A DNA stretch of 64,000 bases, taken from positions 124,001 through 188,000 of the forward strand of contig CAWFKS010000016.1 in assembly GCA_963816435.1 (NCBI GenBank), in the 5' to 3' direction. Source of the stretch: CAWFKS01 sp963816435. GTDB lineage: Bacteria; Pseudomonadota; Alphaproteobacteria; Rhizobiales; Rhizobiaceae. Shown here piece after piece: positions 42,045 through 52,353 of the stretch. The notes beneath the pieces were generated by a model. It worked only from the letters and a program-made list of their open reading frames with translations, made no database searches and was not told the DNA's origin. Position 1 is the first letter of the stretch, and the number at the start of each line of letters is the position of its first letter. The translations under genes and the position numbers were made by a program.

Positions 42045-43303
42045 ATGAGCCTATACGGAATGATGCGCACCGGCGTCTCCGGCATGAACGCCCAGGCCAA
42101 CCGCCTGTCGACGGTCGCCGACAACATCGCCAACGCGGGCACCACCGGCTACAAGCGCTCCAGCACCGAATTCGCGTCGATGGTGCTGCCGTCTTCTCCC
42201 GGCAGCTACAATTCCGGCGGCGTCAACACACACGTGCGCACTCAGGTCTCGGACGCCGGCGTGCTCCAGTACACGAACTCCTCGACGGACCTGGCGATCG
42301 ACGGCGACGGCTTCTTCGTCGTCCAGGACCAGTCGGGCTCGACCTTCCTCACCCGCGCCGGCGCATTCGTTCCCGACGACGAGGGGCACCTCGTCAACGC
42401 CGCCGGCTATCGCCTCATGGGCTACAGCTACGCCAACGGCACGCCGACCACGACCGCCAACGGCTTCGGCGGCATGGAAGCCGGTGACGATCTCGCGCGA
42501 CGGCATGGTCGCCCAGGCGACCCGCGAGGGCGTGTTCTCGGCCAACCTTCCCGCCACGCCGACGCCGTCGCCGCTGCCGACCTGCCGTCGGCCAACGGAG
42601 CCTCGGCGACCTACTCGGCCAAGACCTCGCTCGTCGCCTATGACGATCTCGGCGGCCAGGTGATGCTCGACGTCTACTTCACCAAGACCGGCGCCAACAC
42701 CTGGGAGGTCGCCGTCTACAACCGCGCGGACGCAGCTCCGAACACGACCTTCCCTTACAGCTCCGGCCCGGTCGCCACCCAGACACTGAACTTCGACAGC
42801 AGCACCGGCCATCTCGCCGCCGCCAGCGCCGACAGCATCGACATCGCCATTCCCGGCGGCCAGACGGCCAACGTCGACCTGTCGTCGATGAGCGAACTGT
42901 CGAGCGACTTCTCCATCTTCAACGCCGGCGTCAACGGCAACCCGCCGAGCTCGATCGAGGCGTCGAGATCAGCAGCGACGGCACCTGCTACGCGCAGTAC
43001 ACCGACGGCTCCATCCGCGCGCTCTACCGAATCCCGCTGGCCACCGTGCCCAGCCCCGACAATCTCCAGTCGCTCGCCGGCAACGTCTACAGCCAGAGCC
43101 CCGATTCCGGCGCCGTGCGCGTCGGCTTCCCCAACGAGGGCGGCATGGGCGGCATCGTCTCCGGCGCGCTGGAGAACTCCAACGTCGACGTGGCGACCGA
43201 ACTGACGACGATGATCGAGTCCCAGCGCAGCTACACCGCCAATTCGAAGGTCTTCCAGACCGGCTCCGAGCTGATGGACGTGCTCGTGAACCTGAAGAGG
43301 TAG
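42045..43303 (+). CDS. flgE: FlgE, hook protein
   Basis: About 419 residues. N-terminal MMRTGVSGMNAQANRLSTVA then DNIANAGTTGYKRSSTEF; C-terminal NVDVATELTTMIESQRSYTA then NSKVFQTGSELMDVLVNLKR. Breaks near 42480 and 42580 cancel each other; the segment between reads VTISRDGMVAQATREGVFSA in another frame. A third break lies near 42958. GAGGAG precedes ATG 42045. Confidence 0.95.
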
Positions 43304-43321
43304 TAAGGCCAGGTTCCGGAG

Positions 43322-44783
43322 ATGTCGCTGTCAACAGCACTGAGCGTCGCGCAAAGCGCCCTGCGCAACACTTCGCGGCAGACGAGCATCGTCTCCCGCA
43401 ACATCTCCGAGGCTTCCAATCCGGACTACAACCGGCGCACCGCCGTCCTCGTTTCGAGCGCTCGCGGCGCCGAGATCTCGCAGATCGGCCGCGCCGCCAA
43501 CGAGGTTCTGTTCCGTCAGAACCTCGAGGCGCTTTCCGCCTATCAGGGGCAGCAGGCGCTCTACGACGGCATGGCGACGCTGGCGCTTCGACGTCAACGG
43601 CGCCGACAACGCCAATTCGGCCGCCACCGCACTGGGGAACTTCCAGCAGGCGCTGCAGCTCTATTCGGCCTCGCCCTCCAGCCCCTCGACCGCCGAAAAC
43701 GCCGTCGAGGCCGCGCGGCAGCTCGCCCGCACGCTGAACCAGGGCAGCCAGGCGATCCAGGCCTTCCGCACCGACACCGACCGCCAGATCGCGAGCGCGG
43801 TCGATTCGCTCAATTCGCTGCTCGGCGCAGTTCAAGGACGCCAACGACGAGGTCGTCAACGGCACCAGGCTCGGCCGCGACGTCAACGACGCGCTCGACC
43901 AGCGCGACGCGCTTCTGAAGAAGATCGCCGAGATCGTGCCGGTCACGACGTTCACGCGGCCCGACAACGACATGGTGCTGACGACGCGCGACGGCGCCAC
44001 GCTGTTCGAGACCGTGCCGCGCTCCGTCACCTTCGAGCCGACCGCCTCCTACGGCGCCGCCACGCAGGGCAACGCGGTGCTGATCGACGGCGTGCCGCTC
44101 GGCGCCGGCACCGGCGGCAACACCAGCGGCCTCGGGCAGGATCGCCGCCATGATGCAGCTGCGCGACGAGGTGGCGCCCCAGATGCAGTCCCAGCTCGAC
44201 GAGATCGCGCGCGGGCTGATCAACGCCTTCCGCGAAACCGACCCCAACGGCGTGCAGCCCGATGCGGCCGGCCTGTTCACCTGGCCGGGCGGCCCGGCGC
44301 TCCCCGCCGCCGGCACGCTGGAAACGGCCTGGCCGGCGTGATCTCGGTCAATGCGGCGATGGATTCGACCGCGGCGGCGATCCCCGCTGCTGCGCGACGG
44401 CGGCGCCAACGGCGCGGCCTACGTCGGCAACAGCACCGGCGGCGCCTCCTACACCGACCTGCTGCTCAGCTACTCGGCGCGGCTCGACGAGCCGATCGAC
44501 CTTCGACCCGGCGGCCGGCTTCGACGCCACGATGAGCGTGTCGGACTATTCGACGGAAGCGATCAGCTGGTTCGAGGGCATCCGGCAGGACGCCTCGCGT
44601 TCCGCCGACAGCAAGAACGCGCTGATGGCGCGCACTTCGGAGGCGCTGTCGAACTCGACCGGCGTCAACATCGACGACGAAATGGCGCTGCTGCTCGATC
44701 TCGAGCACTCCTACCAGGCCTCCGCGCGCATGATGCGCACGGTCGACGACATGCTGGGCACGCTGATGTCGGCGGTGAGCTAG
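43322..44783 (+). CDS. flgK: FlgK, hook-filament junction protein
   Basis: About 486 residues. The N-terminal rod-type helix (SVAQSALRNTSRQTSIVSRN, then ISEASNPDYNRRTAVL) and the C-terminal LEHSYQASARMMRTVDDMLG mark FlgK. It carries the highest density of frame breaks in the window: about six, near 43588, 43827, 44138, 44330, 44390 and 44503. Between every pair the protein reads well in one frame (for example NSLLAQFKDANDEVVNG). These cannot all be mutations in a retained gene. Confidence 0.92.
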
Positions 44784-44787
44784 TGCG

Positions 44788-45835
44788 ATGAAGACGACCT
44801 TCGTTTCCTCCTACGCCGTTTCGGACGCGATGCGTCAGAACCTGGCGCGCATGCAGCAGGAATTGACGAAGCTGCAGAAGGAGGTCGTCACCGGCAAGGT
44901 CGGCGATCCCGGCCTGGCGCTGGGTTCCAGCACCGGCAAGGCGGTCTCGCTGTCGCGCGACGTCGACCGTCTGCAGGGCATCATCGATTCCAACGGGGTC
45001 GTTTCGTCGCGACTGCAGGCCACGCAGGCCGGGCTGGAGCAGATCAGCGGAGTGGCCGATTCCCTCATATCGTCGCTGACGGCGGCGCTGTCGGGCCAGG
45101 CGCAGCCGTCCGTCACGAGAGCGGCAGCCGCCAGAGCGCGCTGGAGACGATCACCGGCATCCTCAACACCAGCCTCAACGGCGAATATCTGTTCGCCGGC
45201 GTCAACACCGACGTGAAGCCGATCAGCGACTACGAGGCCGGCTCGGCGGCCAAGACGGCGTTCGACAATGCCTTCTCCGCCTATTTCGGCTTCTCCAAGA
45301 CCGATCCGGCCGCCGCCGGCATCACCGCGACCCAGATGGACGACTTCCTGACGACGGCGGTCGAGCCGCAGTTTCTCGGCGCCGGCTGGGACGCCAACTG
45401 GTCGAACGCCACCGACGAGGCGATCACCAGCCGCATCACGCTCGACGAAACGGCGGAACGTCGGTCAGCGCCAACGAGAGCGGCATGCGCAAGTTCGCCA
45501 TGGCCGCGACGATCGTCTCGGAATTTTCCGACAGTGCCCTCGGACAGGGCGCCCTTGCTAGCGTCTACAATCGCGCTTCGAGCCTCGCCGGCGCGGCCGC
45601 CAGCGAGGTCAGCCAGGTGCAGGCCAGGACAGGTATCGTCGAGCAACGAGTCACCAAGGCCAGCGAGCGGCTTTCAATGCAGGTCGACATCTTCACCGGC
45701 AAACTTTCGAAAATGGAGGGTATCGATCCCTACGAAGCCTCGACGCACATCTCCAGCCTGCTCTCGCAGATCGAGACGGCCTACACGCTCACCTCGCGCA
45801 TCCAGCAGTTGAGCCTGGTGAACTACCTGAAATGA
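44788..45835 (+). CDS. flgL: FlgL, hook-associated protein 3
   Basis: About 350 residues. N-terminal FVSSYAVSDAMRQNLARMQQ then ELTKLQKEVVTGKVGDPG; C-terminal DPYEASTHISSLLSQIETAY then TLTSRIQQLSLVNYLK. Breaks near 45115 and 45452 are each explained by one missing G; the restored joins read VDESGSRQSALETITG and DETGGTSVSANESGMRKF. It follows flgK by four bases. Confidence 0.93.
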
Positions 45836-45871
45836 CCATGACCAGAAACACGTAACCCGAAGCGCGACCAG

Positions 45872-46219
45872 ATGTACCAATTCTCATACGCCGAGATCCA
45901 GACCGACTCCGTCGCCGATGCCCGCGACCGGGAACGCCAGTTGCTGACCCGCTCGATCGATCTGCTCGTTGCCGCACGCGACGAGCGGGACAAGCCGATC
46001 AAGATGGTCGAGGCCCTGCACTTCCTCAACCGCATCTGGACTGCCTTTCTGCAGGACCTCGGCAGCGCCGAGAACGAACTTCCCGGCGAATTGCGCGCCA
46101 GCCTGATCTCTATCGGGATGTGGCTGCTCCGCGAGGCCGAGGAAATCAGGCAGGGCCGCTCGCAGAACATCGACGGGCTGATCGAGGTTTCGGAGATCAT
46201 CCGGGACGGGATAAGATGA
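45872..46219 (+). CDS. flaF: FlaF, flagellin synthesis regulator
   Basis: 115 residues, all helical: YAEIQTDSVADARDRERQLL then EALHFLNRIWTAFLQDLGSA. FlaF works with FlbT in alphaproteobacteria to couple flagellin translation and export to hook completion. ATGA overlap with flbT. Intact. Confidence 0.93.
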   Translation: MYQFSYAEIQTDSVADARDRERQLLTRSIDLLVAARDERDKPIKMVEALHFLNRIWTAFLQDLGSAENELPGELRASLISIGMWLLREAEEIRQGRSQNIDGLIEVSEIIRDGIR

Positions 46220-46647
46220 AACCGACGCTGAAGATTTCGCTCAAGGCGAATGAGAAGATTTATGTCAACGGCGCCGTGGTTCGCGCCGACAGGAAAGTCA
46301 CGCTCGAGTTCCTGAACGAGGTCGATTTCCTGCTGGAAAACCACGTGCTGCAGGCAGACGAGGCCGACACGCCGCTCAAGCAGCTCTATTTCGTCGTGCA
46401 GATCATGCTGATCAACCCGGCCGGCGCCGCTCAGGCGCGCGAGATGTTCCGCACCAGCCTGCCAAGGATGCTGGCCTGCTACCACGACAAATTCATCCTT
46501 TCCGCCCTCAAGGACATCGACCGGATGGTCGGCGAAGGGCACATCTACGATGCGCTGAAGGCGATCCGCGGCCTCTATGGACGCGAGCGCGAAATCCTCG
46601 AAGGGGCCGCGGAGACGTTCCCGCGGGCCATGGCGGTAGGAGAATGA
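46216..46647 (+). CDS. flbT: FlbT, flagellin mRNA regulator
   Basis: 143 residues: LKISLKANEKIYVNGAVVRA then DRKVTLEFLNEVDFLLENHV and LYFVVQIMLINPAGAAQARE. FlbT binds flagellin mRNA leaders in Caulobacter and acts on their stability. A candidate target hairpin exists in the flagellin 1 leader. Coupled to flaF. Intact. Confidence 0.94.
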   Translation: MKPTLKISLKANEKIYVNGAVVRADRKVTLEFLNEVDFLLENHVLQADEADTPLKQLYFVVQIMLINPAGAAQAREMFRTSLPRMLACYHDKFILSALKDIDRMVGEGHIYDALKAIRGLYGREREILEGAAETFPRAMAVGE

Positions 46648-46650
46648 ATA

Positions 46651-47043
46651 ATGACCGTTAGCCCTGTCACAGCCGCCAACGGTGCGAGCCAGTCGGCGCA
46701 GACCGCCGGACCGGCAGTGGACTACCAGTCCTTCCTCAAGCTGCTGGTTGCCGAGATGAAGAACCAGGATCCGTCGAACCCGATGGATTCCACCCAGTAC
46801 GTGGCGCAGCTCGCGACCTTCAGCCAGGTCGAGCAGTCCGTGCAGATGAATTCGAAGCTCGACCAGATGCTGCAGGCTTCCGCAATGGCCCAGGCGGACG
46901 CCCTGCTCGGCCACGAGATCACCTCGGCCGACGGCGCCACCACCGGCACGGTGGCCGAGGTCAAACTCACCTCCTCGGGTCTCCTCGCCACGCTGACCGA
47001 CGGCAGCCAGGTGGCGATCGGCGCCGGCGTAACGATCCGATGA
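46651..47043 (+). CDS. flgD: FlgD, hook assembly scaffold
   Basis: 130 residues, the short form found in rhizobia. The core FLKLLVAEMKNQDPSNPMDS then TQYVAQLATFSQVEQSVQMN is diagnostic, but the long C-terminal FlnI/tudor domains of enteric FlgD are absent. It caps the growing hook. Intact. Confidence 0.94.
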   Translation: MTVSPVTAANGASQSAQTAGPAVDYQSFLKLLVAEMKNQDPSNPMDSTQYVAQLATFSQVEQSVQMNSKLDQMLQASAMAQADALLGHEITSADGATTGTVAEVKLTSSGLLATLTDGSQVAIGAGVTIR

Positions 47044-47095
47044 CGAGGCTCGCCGAGAAGGCGTAGACAGCAAGACGATCGCGTAGGATGCAGGG

Positions 47096-47362
47096 ATGAA
47101 CGAAGCCGACGCGCTCGATATCGTGCAATATGCGATCTGGACCGTGCTGACCGCCGCCGGGCCGGCCGTGGCCGTTGCGATGCTCGTCGGCGTCGGCATC
47201 GCTCTTCTCCAGGCTCTGACGCAAGTCCAGGAAATCACGCTGACCTTCGTGCCGAAGATCGTCGCGATCCTGCTCACGGTGGCGATCTCGGGGCCGTTCG
47301 TCGGCGCCCAGATCAATTCCTTCACAACCGTCGTCTTCGCCCGCATCCAGAACGGGTTCTGA
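47096..47362 (+). CDS. fliQ: FliQ, flagellar export gate protein
   Basis: 88 residues with two membrane helices: AIWTVLTAAGPAVAVAMLVG then VGIALLQALTQVQEITLTFV and KIVAILLTVAISGPFVGAQI. Typical FliQ length. Part of the FliPQR pore. Intact. Confidence 0.96.
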   Translation: MNEADALDIVQYAIWTVLTAAGPAVAVAMLVGVGIALLQALTQVQEITLTFVPKIVAILLTVAISGPFVGAQINSFTTVVFARIQNGF

Positions 47363-47382
47363 TCCGCTCACCTCATCCTCGC

Positions 47383-47401
47383 GCAAGCTTGGCCGCATAG
47401 G
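47383..47401 (+). promoter_or_regulatory. Flagellar bipartite motif before flhA
   Basis: GCAAGC, nine bases, TAGG; 58 bases before the flhA ATG. The clearest member of the set. Confidence 0.55.
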
Positions 47402-47458
47402 ATCGCCCGCGGCGCGCGTCGTCCCGCGCGCGAGCTTTCCGAGGACGCGCTTGAGCTG

Positions 47459-49547
47459 ATGGCCATCACCGACACACTTGCCGCACCCGCCACCCGCAAG
47501 CACGGGCGCGACATCGGCTTCGCCGTCGGTGTCGTCACCATACTGTGCGTGCTGTTCCTGCCGATCCCGCCATTCCTGATCGACGCGGGCCTGGCGATGT
47601 CGATCGCGGTTTCGGTGCTGATCCTGATGGTGGCGCTGTGGATCCAGCGCCCGCTCGACTTCTCCTCCTTCCCGACCGTGCTGCTGATCGCGCACCATGC
47701 TCAGGCTGTCGCTCAACATCGCGACGACCCGCGCCATCCTGTCGGAGGGCCAGGAGGGCACGAATGCAGCCGGCTACGTCATCGGCGGGTTTTCCAAGCT
47801 GGTGATGGCGGGCGACTTCGTCATCGGCCTCATCGTCTTCCTGATCCTCATCGTGGTGAACTTCATCGTCATCACCAAGGGCGCGACCCGCATCGCCGAG
47901 GTCGGCGCGCGCTTCACGCTCGACGCCATTCCCGGCAAGCAGATGTCGATCGACGCCGATCTGTCGGCCGGCACGATCGACGACAAGGAAGCGCAGCTGC
48001 GGCGCCGCGAGCTGGAGGAGGAATCCGCGTTCTTCGGCGCCATGGACGGTGCCTCGAAATTCGTCCGCGGCGACGCCATCGCCGGCCTCATCATCACCGC
48101 CATCAACATCGTCGGCGGCATCGCCATCGGCTATGCGCGTCACGGCATGGAGATCGGCGAGGCCGCCGACGTCTTCGTCAAGCTGTCGGTCGGCGACGGC
48201 CTCGTGTCGCAGATACCGGCGCTGATCGTGTCGCTGGCCGCCGGCCTGCTGGTGTCGAAGGGCGGCACCCGCGGCTCGGCCGACCAGGCGGTGTTCGGCC
48301 AGCTCTCGGCCTATCCGCGCGCGCTGTTCGTGGCGGCCGCACTGCTCGCCCTGCTCGGCCTGGTGCCCGGCCTGCCCTTCCTGCCGTTCGCACTCCTTGC
48401 GTCAGGTCTGGCGACGATCGGCTACGTGCTGCCGCTGCAGCAGCAGCGCCGCGAGGCGGCCGCCCGCGCCGTCGAGGACGAAGCCCAGGCCAGCCGCGAC
48501 GAGGAAGAGAAGAACTCCATCAAGCACTCGCTCAAGACGGCCGAGATCGAGCTTCTGATCGGCAAGCAGCTTTCGACCAAGCTTCTGGCCTCGCATCAGG
48601 AGCTCGCCTTCCGCATGGGCAAGATGCGCAAGAAGTTCGCCACCCAGTACGGTTTCGTGGTGCCCGAGGTCCGCCTCACCGACGACTACGCCATCCCCGC
48701 CAAGAACTACCAGATCAAGATCCACGGCACCGTGGTCGCCGAGCACGAGATGCGTGTCGGCGAACTGATGGTGCTGCTGGGTTCCCGCGAGCCGCCCGAA
48801 GTGCCGGGCGAAGAGGTGCGCGAGCCGGCCTTCGGGATGCGCGCCTGGTCGGTGCCGGAGATTTTTTCGGAGGACCTGAAGCGCGAGAACTTCTCTTTCG
48901 CCGACAACATGTCGGTGCTGCTCACGCACCTTTCGGAGGTCATCCGCAACAACCTGCCGCAGCTTCTGTCCTACAAGGACATGAAGGCGCTGATCGACCG
49001 GCAGGACCCCGAATACCGCAAGCTGGTCGACGAGATCTGCACCTCCCACATCACCTATCCCGGCCTGCAGGCGGTGCTGAAGCTGCTGCTGGCCGAGCGC
49101 GTGTCGATCCGCAACCTGCACCTCATCATCGAGGCGATCGCCGAGATCGCGCCGCATGTGCGCCGCACCGAGCAGATCGTCGAGCATGTCCGCATCCGCA
49201 TGGCGCAACAGATCTGCGGCGACCTCACCGAGAGCGGCGTCCTCAAGGTTCTGCGCCTCGGCAACCGCTGGGATCTCGCCTTCCACCAGAGCCTGAAGCG
49301 CGATGCCAAGGGCGAGATCCGCGAGTTCGACATCGACCCGCGCCAGCTCGAGGAATTCGGCCAGGAAGCCACCAAGGCGATCCGCAAGCATCTCGACGCC
49401 GGGGAGCGCTTCGTGCTGGTCACCGCGCCGGAGGCGCGTCCCTATGTGCGCATGATCGTGGAACGCCTGTTCGCGACGCTGCCGGTGCTCAGCCATGTCG
49501 AGATCGCGCGCGGCGTCGAGATCCGCGTCCTCGGCTCGGTTTCGTGA
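47459..49547 (+). CDS. flhA: FlhA, flagellar export gate platform
   Basis: About 696 residues. The N-terminal eight-helix membrane half contains IVNFIVITKGATRIAEVGAR then FTLDAIPGKQMSIDADLSAG, the FHIPEP-type signature. The cytoplasmic half docks export substrates. An extra C near 47691 (GCGCACC for GCGACC) breaks the frame within LLIATMLRLSLNIATTRAIL. Co-transcribed with fliR. Confidence 0.96.
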
Positions 49548-49571
49548 CGTGGCGGACGGCGCCGACGCTGA

Positions 49572-50327
49572 ATGATCCCGGGCGCCTTCCAGGGCGTGGT
49601 GTTCGCCGCCTTCCTGGCGTTCTGCCGGATCGGCGGCTGCTTCATGGTCATGCCGGGCTTTTCGAGCGCGCGCGTGCCGATGCGCATTCGCCTGTTCGTG
49701 GCCATCGCCGCTTCGCTGGCCCTGCTCGCCCATCTGTGGGACCAGATCGTTCCGTTCGTGCAGACGTCGCCCGCCTCGATGCTTCAGCTGATCGTCTCGG
49801 AGCTGCTGATCGGCCTGCTGATCGGGCTGGTCGCGCGCTTCTACGTTCTGTCGCTGCAGTTCATCGGGGCGGCCATCGCCATGGCCTCGGGCTTCGGCAA
49901 CGTCATGGGTACGGCGATCGAGGAAAACGAACCACAGTCGCCGATCGCCGGCATCATCTCGTTCGGCGCGCTGATGGTGCTGTTCACGCTGAACTTCCAC
50001 CACGAGATCATCAAGGCGCTGGTGCTGTCCTACCGGCTCGCCCCGGTCGACGCCCTGTTCAATCCGCAGTCGGCGCTGATCGATCTCACCGACACGCTGT
50101 CGGAATCCTTCTTCGTGATGATCCGGCTGGGAAGCCCGTTCATCGCCTACGCGATCCTGATCAACCTCGCGACCGGACTGGTGAACAAGCTGTCGCCGCA
50201 GATTCCGGTCTATTTCATCTCGCTGCCCTTCGTCATCTTCGGCGGCCTCGTGCTCGCCTATTTCGGCATTGGCACGATGCTGTCGCTGTTCGGCGATTCC
50301 TTTTATCCGGTAACCTTCGGCAGGTAG
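49572..50327 (+). CDS. fliR: FliR, flagellar export gate protein
   Basis: 251 residues with about six membrane helices. The family region is ISELLIGLLIGLVARFYVLS-like: SMLQLIVSELLIGLLIGLVA then LQFIGAAIAMASGFGNVMGT. Completes the FliPQR core. Intact; four bases before the next gene. Confidence 0.95.
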   Translation: MIPGAFQGVVFAAFLAFCRIGGCFMVMPGFSSARVPMRIRLFVAIAASLALLAHLWDQIVPFVQTSPASMLQLIVSELLIGLLIGLVARFYVLSLQFIGAAIAMASGFGNVMGTAIEENEPQSPIAGIISFGALMVLFTLNFHHEIIKALVLSYRLAPVDALFNPQSALIDLTDTLSESFFVMIRLGSPFIAYAILINLATGLVNKLSPQIPVYFISLPFVIFGGLVLAYFGIGTMLSLFGDSFYPVTFGR

Positions 50328-50331
50328 TCGC

Positions 50332-50730
50332 ATGAGTGAGCGGACGAAGCGTCTCAAGAAGCTCGTCGACGTGCAGAACCAGCTGAAGGCGCTGCACGAG
50401 CGCCGCCATGCCACCCACATCGCCGTTGCCCGCGAGGCGGAGGAAGAGGCCGCCGAGATTGCCCGCCGCTTCGATGCCGCCGACGGGCTCGGCATGCTGT
50501 TTCCCGGCGTCTATCATGGCCGCATTGCCCAGGCCGCCGAACGGCGCACCGAAAACCTCGCGCGCGCCGGCGAGGAAGCCGAACGGGTGCTGGCCGCGAC
50601 CTTGCGCAGCAATGTCGTCGAGGATTCCTGGCGCGCCGCCGCCAGCGCCGACGAGCGCGAGGCCGAGGACCGCGAACGCCATGAGGAAATCGGACGCCGC
50701 ACCGCCCTCGCCCGGCGCGACGGCAAGTAA
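50332..50730 (+). CDS. Coiled-coil protein, FliJ-like candidate
   Basis: 132 residues, almost wholly helical and charged: KRLKKLVDVQNQLKALHERR then HIAVAREAEEEAAEIARRFD. Length and heptad pattern are like FliJ, a soluble export component that is otherwise missing from this cluster. It sits directly after fliR. Sequence similarity to FliJ is too weak to be certain. Confidence 0.55.
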   Translation: MSERTKRLKKLVDVQNQLKALHERRHATHIAVAREAEEEAAEIARRFDAADGLGMLFPGVYHGRIAQAAERRTENLARAGEEAERVLAATLRSNVVEDSWRAAASADEREAEDRERHEEIGRRTALARRDGK

Positions 50731-50737
50731 GCCTGCC

Positions 50738-50757
50738 ACAAGCTTTTGCCGGCATAG
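50738..50757 (+). promoter_or_regulatory. Flagellar bipartite motif variant before flgJ
   Basis: ACAAGC, 11 bases, TAG. The spacing is two longer than in the other copies. It favours TTG 50796 over GTG 50757 as the next start. Confidence 0.35.
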
Positions 50758-50795
50758 TGCCCGCAGACATTAGGGACAGTGCGGAGGCCTGCGCC

Positions 50796-51374
50796 TTGGC
50801 GATCTCACCACCGACCGACATCGTGATGGACGTGCTCAACGCGGCCGAGCCGAAGGCCGTGCAGGCCGCGCGCGCCAGGCTGGCGGCGACCGTCGGCACC
50901 GATGCGCCGGAAGCCGCGTTCGATGTCGCGGCCACCCCGCCTGCACCCGCTCCGGCGAAGGCAGACGAGCCACAGGCCTATCAGAAATTCGAGGCCATGG
51001 TGCTGCAGTCCTTCCTGCAATCCATGCTGCCCGACAACTCCGACTCCGTTTACGGCCAGGGCCTGTCCGGCGACATGTGGAAGGGCCTGCTCGCCCAGCA
51101 GCTCGGCACGGTGATGTCCGAGCGCGGCGGCATCGGCATCGCCCGTCAGCTCTCCGCCGAACATTACTCCGAGGGCGAAGCGGTGCGCCCGCTGCGCGGC
51201 GTGACCGACATCGAGGCAAAGGCCGTGGCGGACGAGCAGGATCGTCTTTCCGTCGCCGTCGTCCAGGAAATGCAGCGCCGCATGGCCGCATCGGTGTTCG
51301 AAGACCGCGCGGCCTCCGCCGCCCCGGCCACACCCGGGTCCGGCGGCGTGACCTCCATCGGCGACGCGAGCTGA
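50796..51374 (+). CDS. FlgJ-like rod-binding protein without muramidase domain
   Basis: 192 residues from TTG 50796, with GGAGG nine bases upstream. The rod-binding region reads KFEAMVLQSFLQSMLPDNSD then SGDMWKGLLAQQLGTVMSER and GGIGIARQLSAEHYS, as in the N-terminal half of FlgJ. The peptidoglycan hydrolase half is absent; the transglycosylase gene at 40463 may supply that activity. Intact. Confidence 0.8.
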   Translation: MAISPPTDIVMDVLNAAEPKAVQAARARLAATVGTDAPEAAFDVAATPPAPAPAKADEPQAYQKFEAMVLQSFLQSMLPDNSDSVYGQGLSGDMWKGLLAQQLGTVMSERGGIGIARQLSAEHYSEGEAVRPLRGVTDIEAKAVADEQDRLSVAVVQEMQRRMAASVFEDRAASAAPATPGSGGVTSIGDAS

Positions 51375-51402
51375 CGCGGCCGCCCATCACAGGAGTCAGC
51401 GA

Positions 51403-51828
51403 ATGTTCGACTATTCCACTTTCGCGCCCGAAGTTGCGGCGCCGACGCCCGCCCCGGAACCGCTGGCTCAGGCGGTCACCGGCCGTGCTTTGGTCACGCT
51501 GATCGGCCGCATCGAGGAGGCGATCGAGGCCGAGACTGCGGCGTTGGGCAGCGATCCGGACTTCGACATCAAGGCCTCGAACGCCCGCAAGGGGCGCTAC
51601 CTCTATGAACTCAACAAGGCGATGAAGGCACGCGGGCCCGGCGATCTCGGCCCCGAACACCGCGACGGCATTTTCCGCCTAAGGCAGAAGCTTGTCGCCA
51701 ACGAGGCGGCCATCCTCGCCCACCTCGACGCCGTTCGAGAAGTCGCAGACCTGATCAAGGGCGCGATCGAGCGCGCGGAGGCGGACGGCACCTACTCCGA
51801 CCGCGGGTTCGGGTCGATCAGCCTATGA
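51403..51828 (+). CDS. FlgN-like flagellar chaperone candidate
   Basis: 141 residues, helical: ALVTLIGRIEEAIEAETAAL then RKGRYLYELNKAMKARGPGD and IFRLRQKLVANEAAILAHLD. The helical pattern and position in the flagellar region match FlgN-type proteins, which chaperone FlgK and FlgL. The match is based on architecture. ATG 51403 follows CAGGAG. Overlaps the next gene by four bases. Confidence 0.6.
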   Translation: MFDYSTFAPEVAAPTPAPEPLAQAVTGRALVTLIGRIEEAIEAETAALGSDPDFDIKASNARKGRYLYELNKAMKARGPGDLGPEHRDGIFRLRQKLVANEAAILAHLDAVREVADLIKGAIERAEADGTYSDRGFGSISL

Positions 51829-52353
51829 TCAAGTTCGTGCTGGCCGCCGTCTGGATCGTCGCCGCCGCCGTCGGCGCGGTGGTCTATTCGTTCCAGAGCG
51901 CGCAGTCGCATGGATCCGAGGGGCCACCCGCCCCCTATTTCGGCGGTCTCGACTATATCAAGACCGACGTCCTCTCCATTCCGCTGCTGACGAACAATCG
52001 GGTCTACGGCTATTTCCTCGCCCGACTCGTCTATACGGTGGAACCCGACGTCATGCAGAAGCTCAGCCTGCCGGCCGAGGCGCTGCTGATCGACCAGGTC
52101 TACACCTATCTCTACGGCAATCCCGAGATCGACTTTTCTGCACAAGGAGAAGCTCGACCTCGACAAGTTCCGGACGAGCCTGCGAGATTCGATCAATGCC
52201 AGGGTCGGCAGGGAATTCGTTCACGATGTGCTCATCGAGCAGGTCGACTTCCTGTCCAAGGCGGAGATACGCGATAACACCATCCGACGCCGCACCGGCG
52301 AGTCCGATACCGCGGCTCAACCCGCCGCGGCCGAAGCCGAACAGCAACACTGA
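51825..52353 (+). CDS. Membrane-anchored protein of the flagellar cluster
   Basis: About 176 residues. One N-terminal helix (FVLAAVWIVAAAVGAVVYSF), then a periplasmic domain (LDYIKTDVLSIPLLTNNRVY, GYFLARLVYTVEPDVMQKL). An extra T in a T run near 52135 breaks the frame; correction gives IDFLHKEKLDLDKFRTSLRD and ends AEAEQQH. A bitopic plan with a C-terminal domain on the outer face recalls FliL, but no firm homology is claimed. Last gene of the flagellar region. Confidence 0.65.

Noticed and set aside
43322..44783. flgK as a true pseudogene
   Set aside because: About six indels with perfect protein sequence between them, in a cluster where unbroken genes show no decay, fits read error better.
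48402..50495. A 697-codon open frame on the minus strand opposite flhA/fliR
   Set aside because: Its composition is Arg/His/Gln/Asp-rich without domains, and it mirrors highly conserved flhA and fliR. High GC creates long antisense frames.
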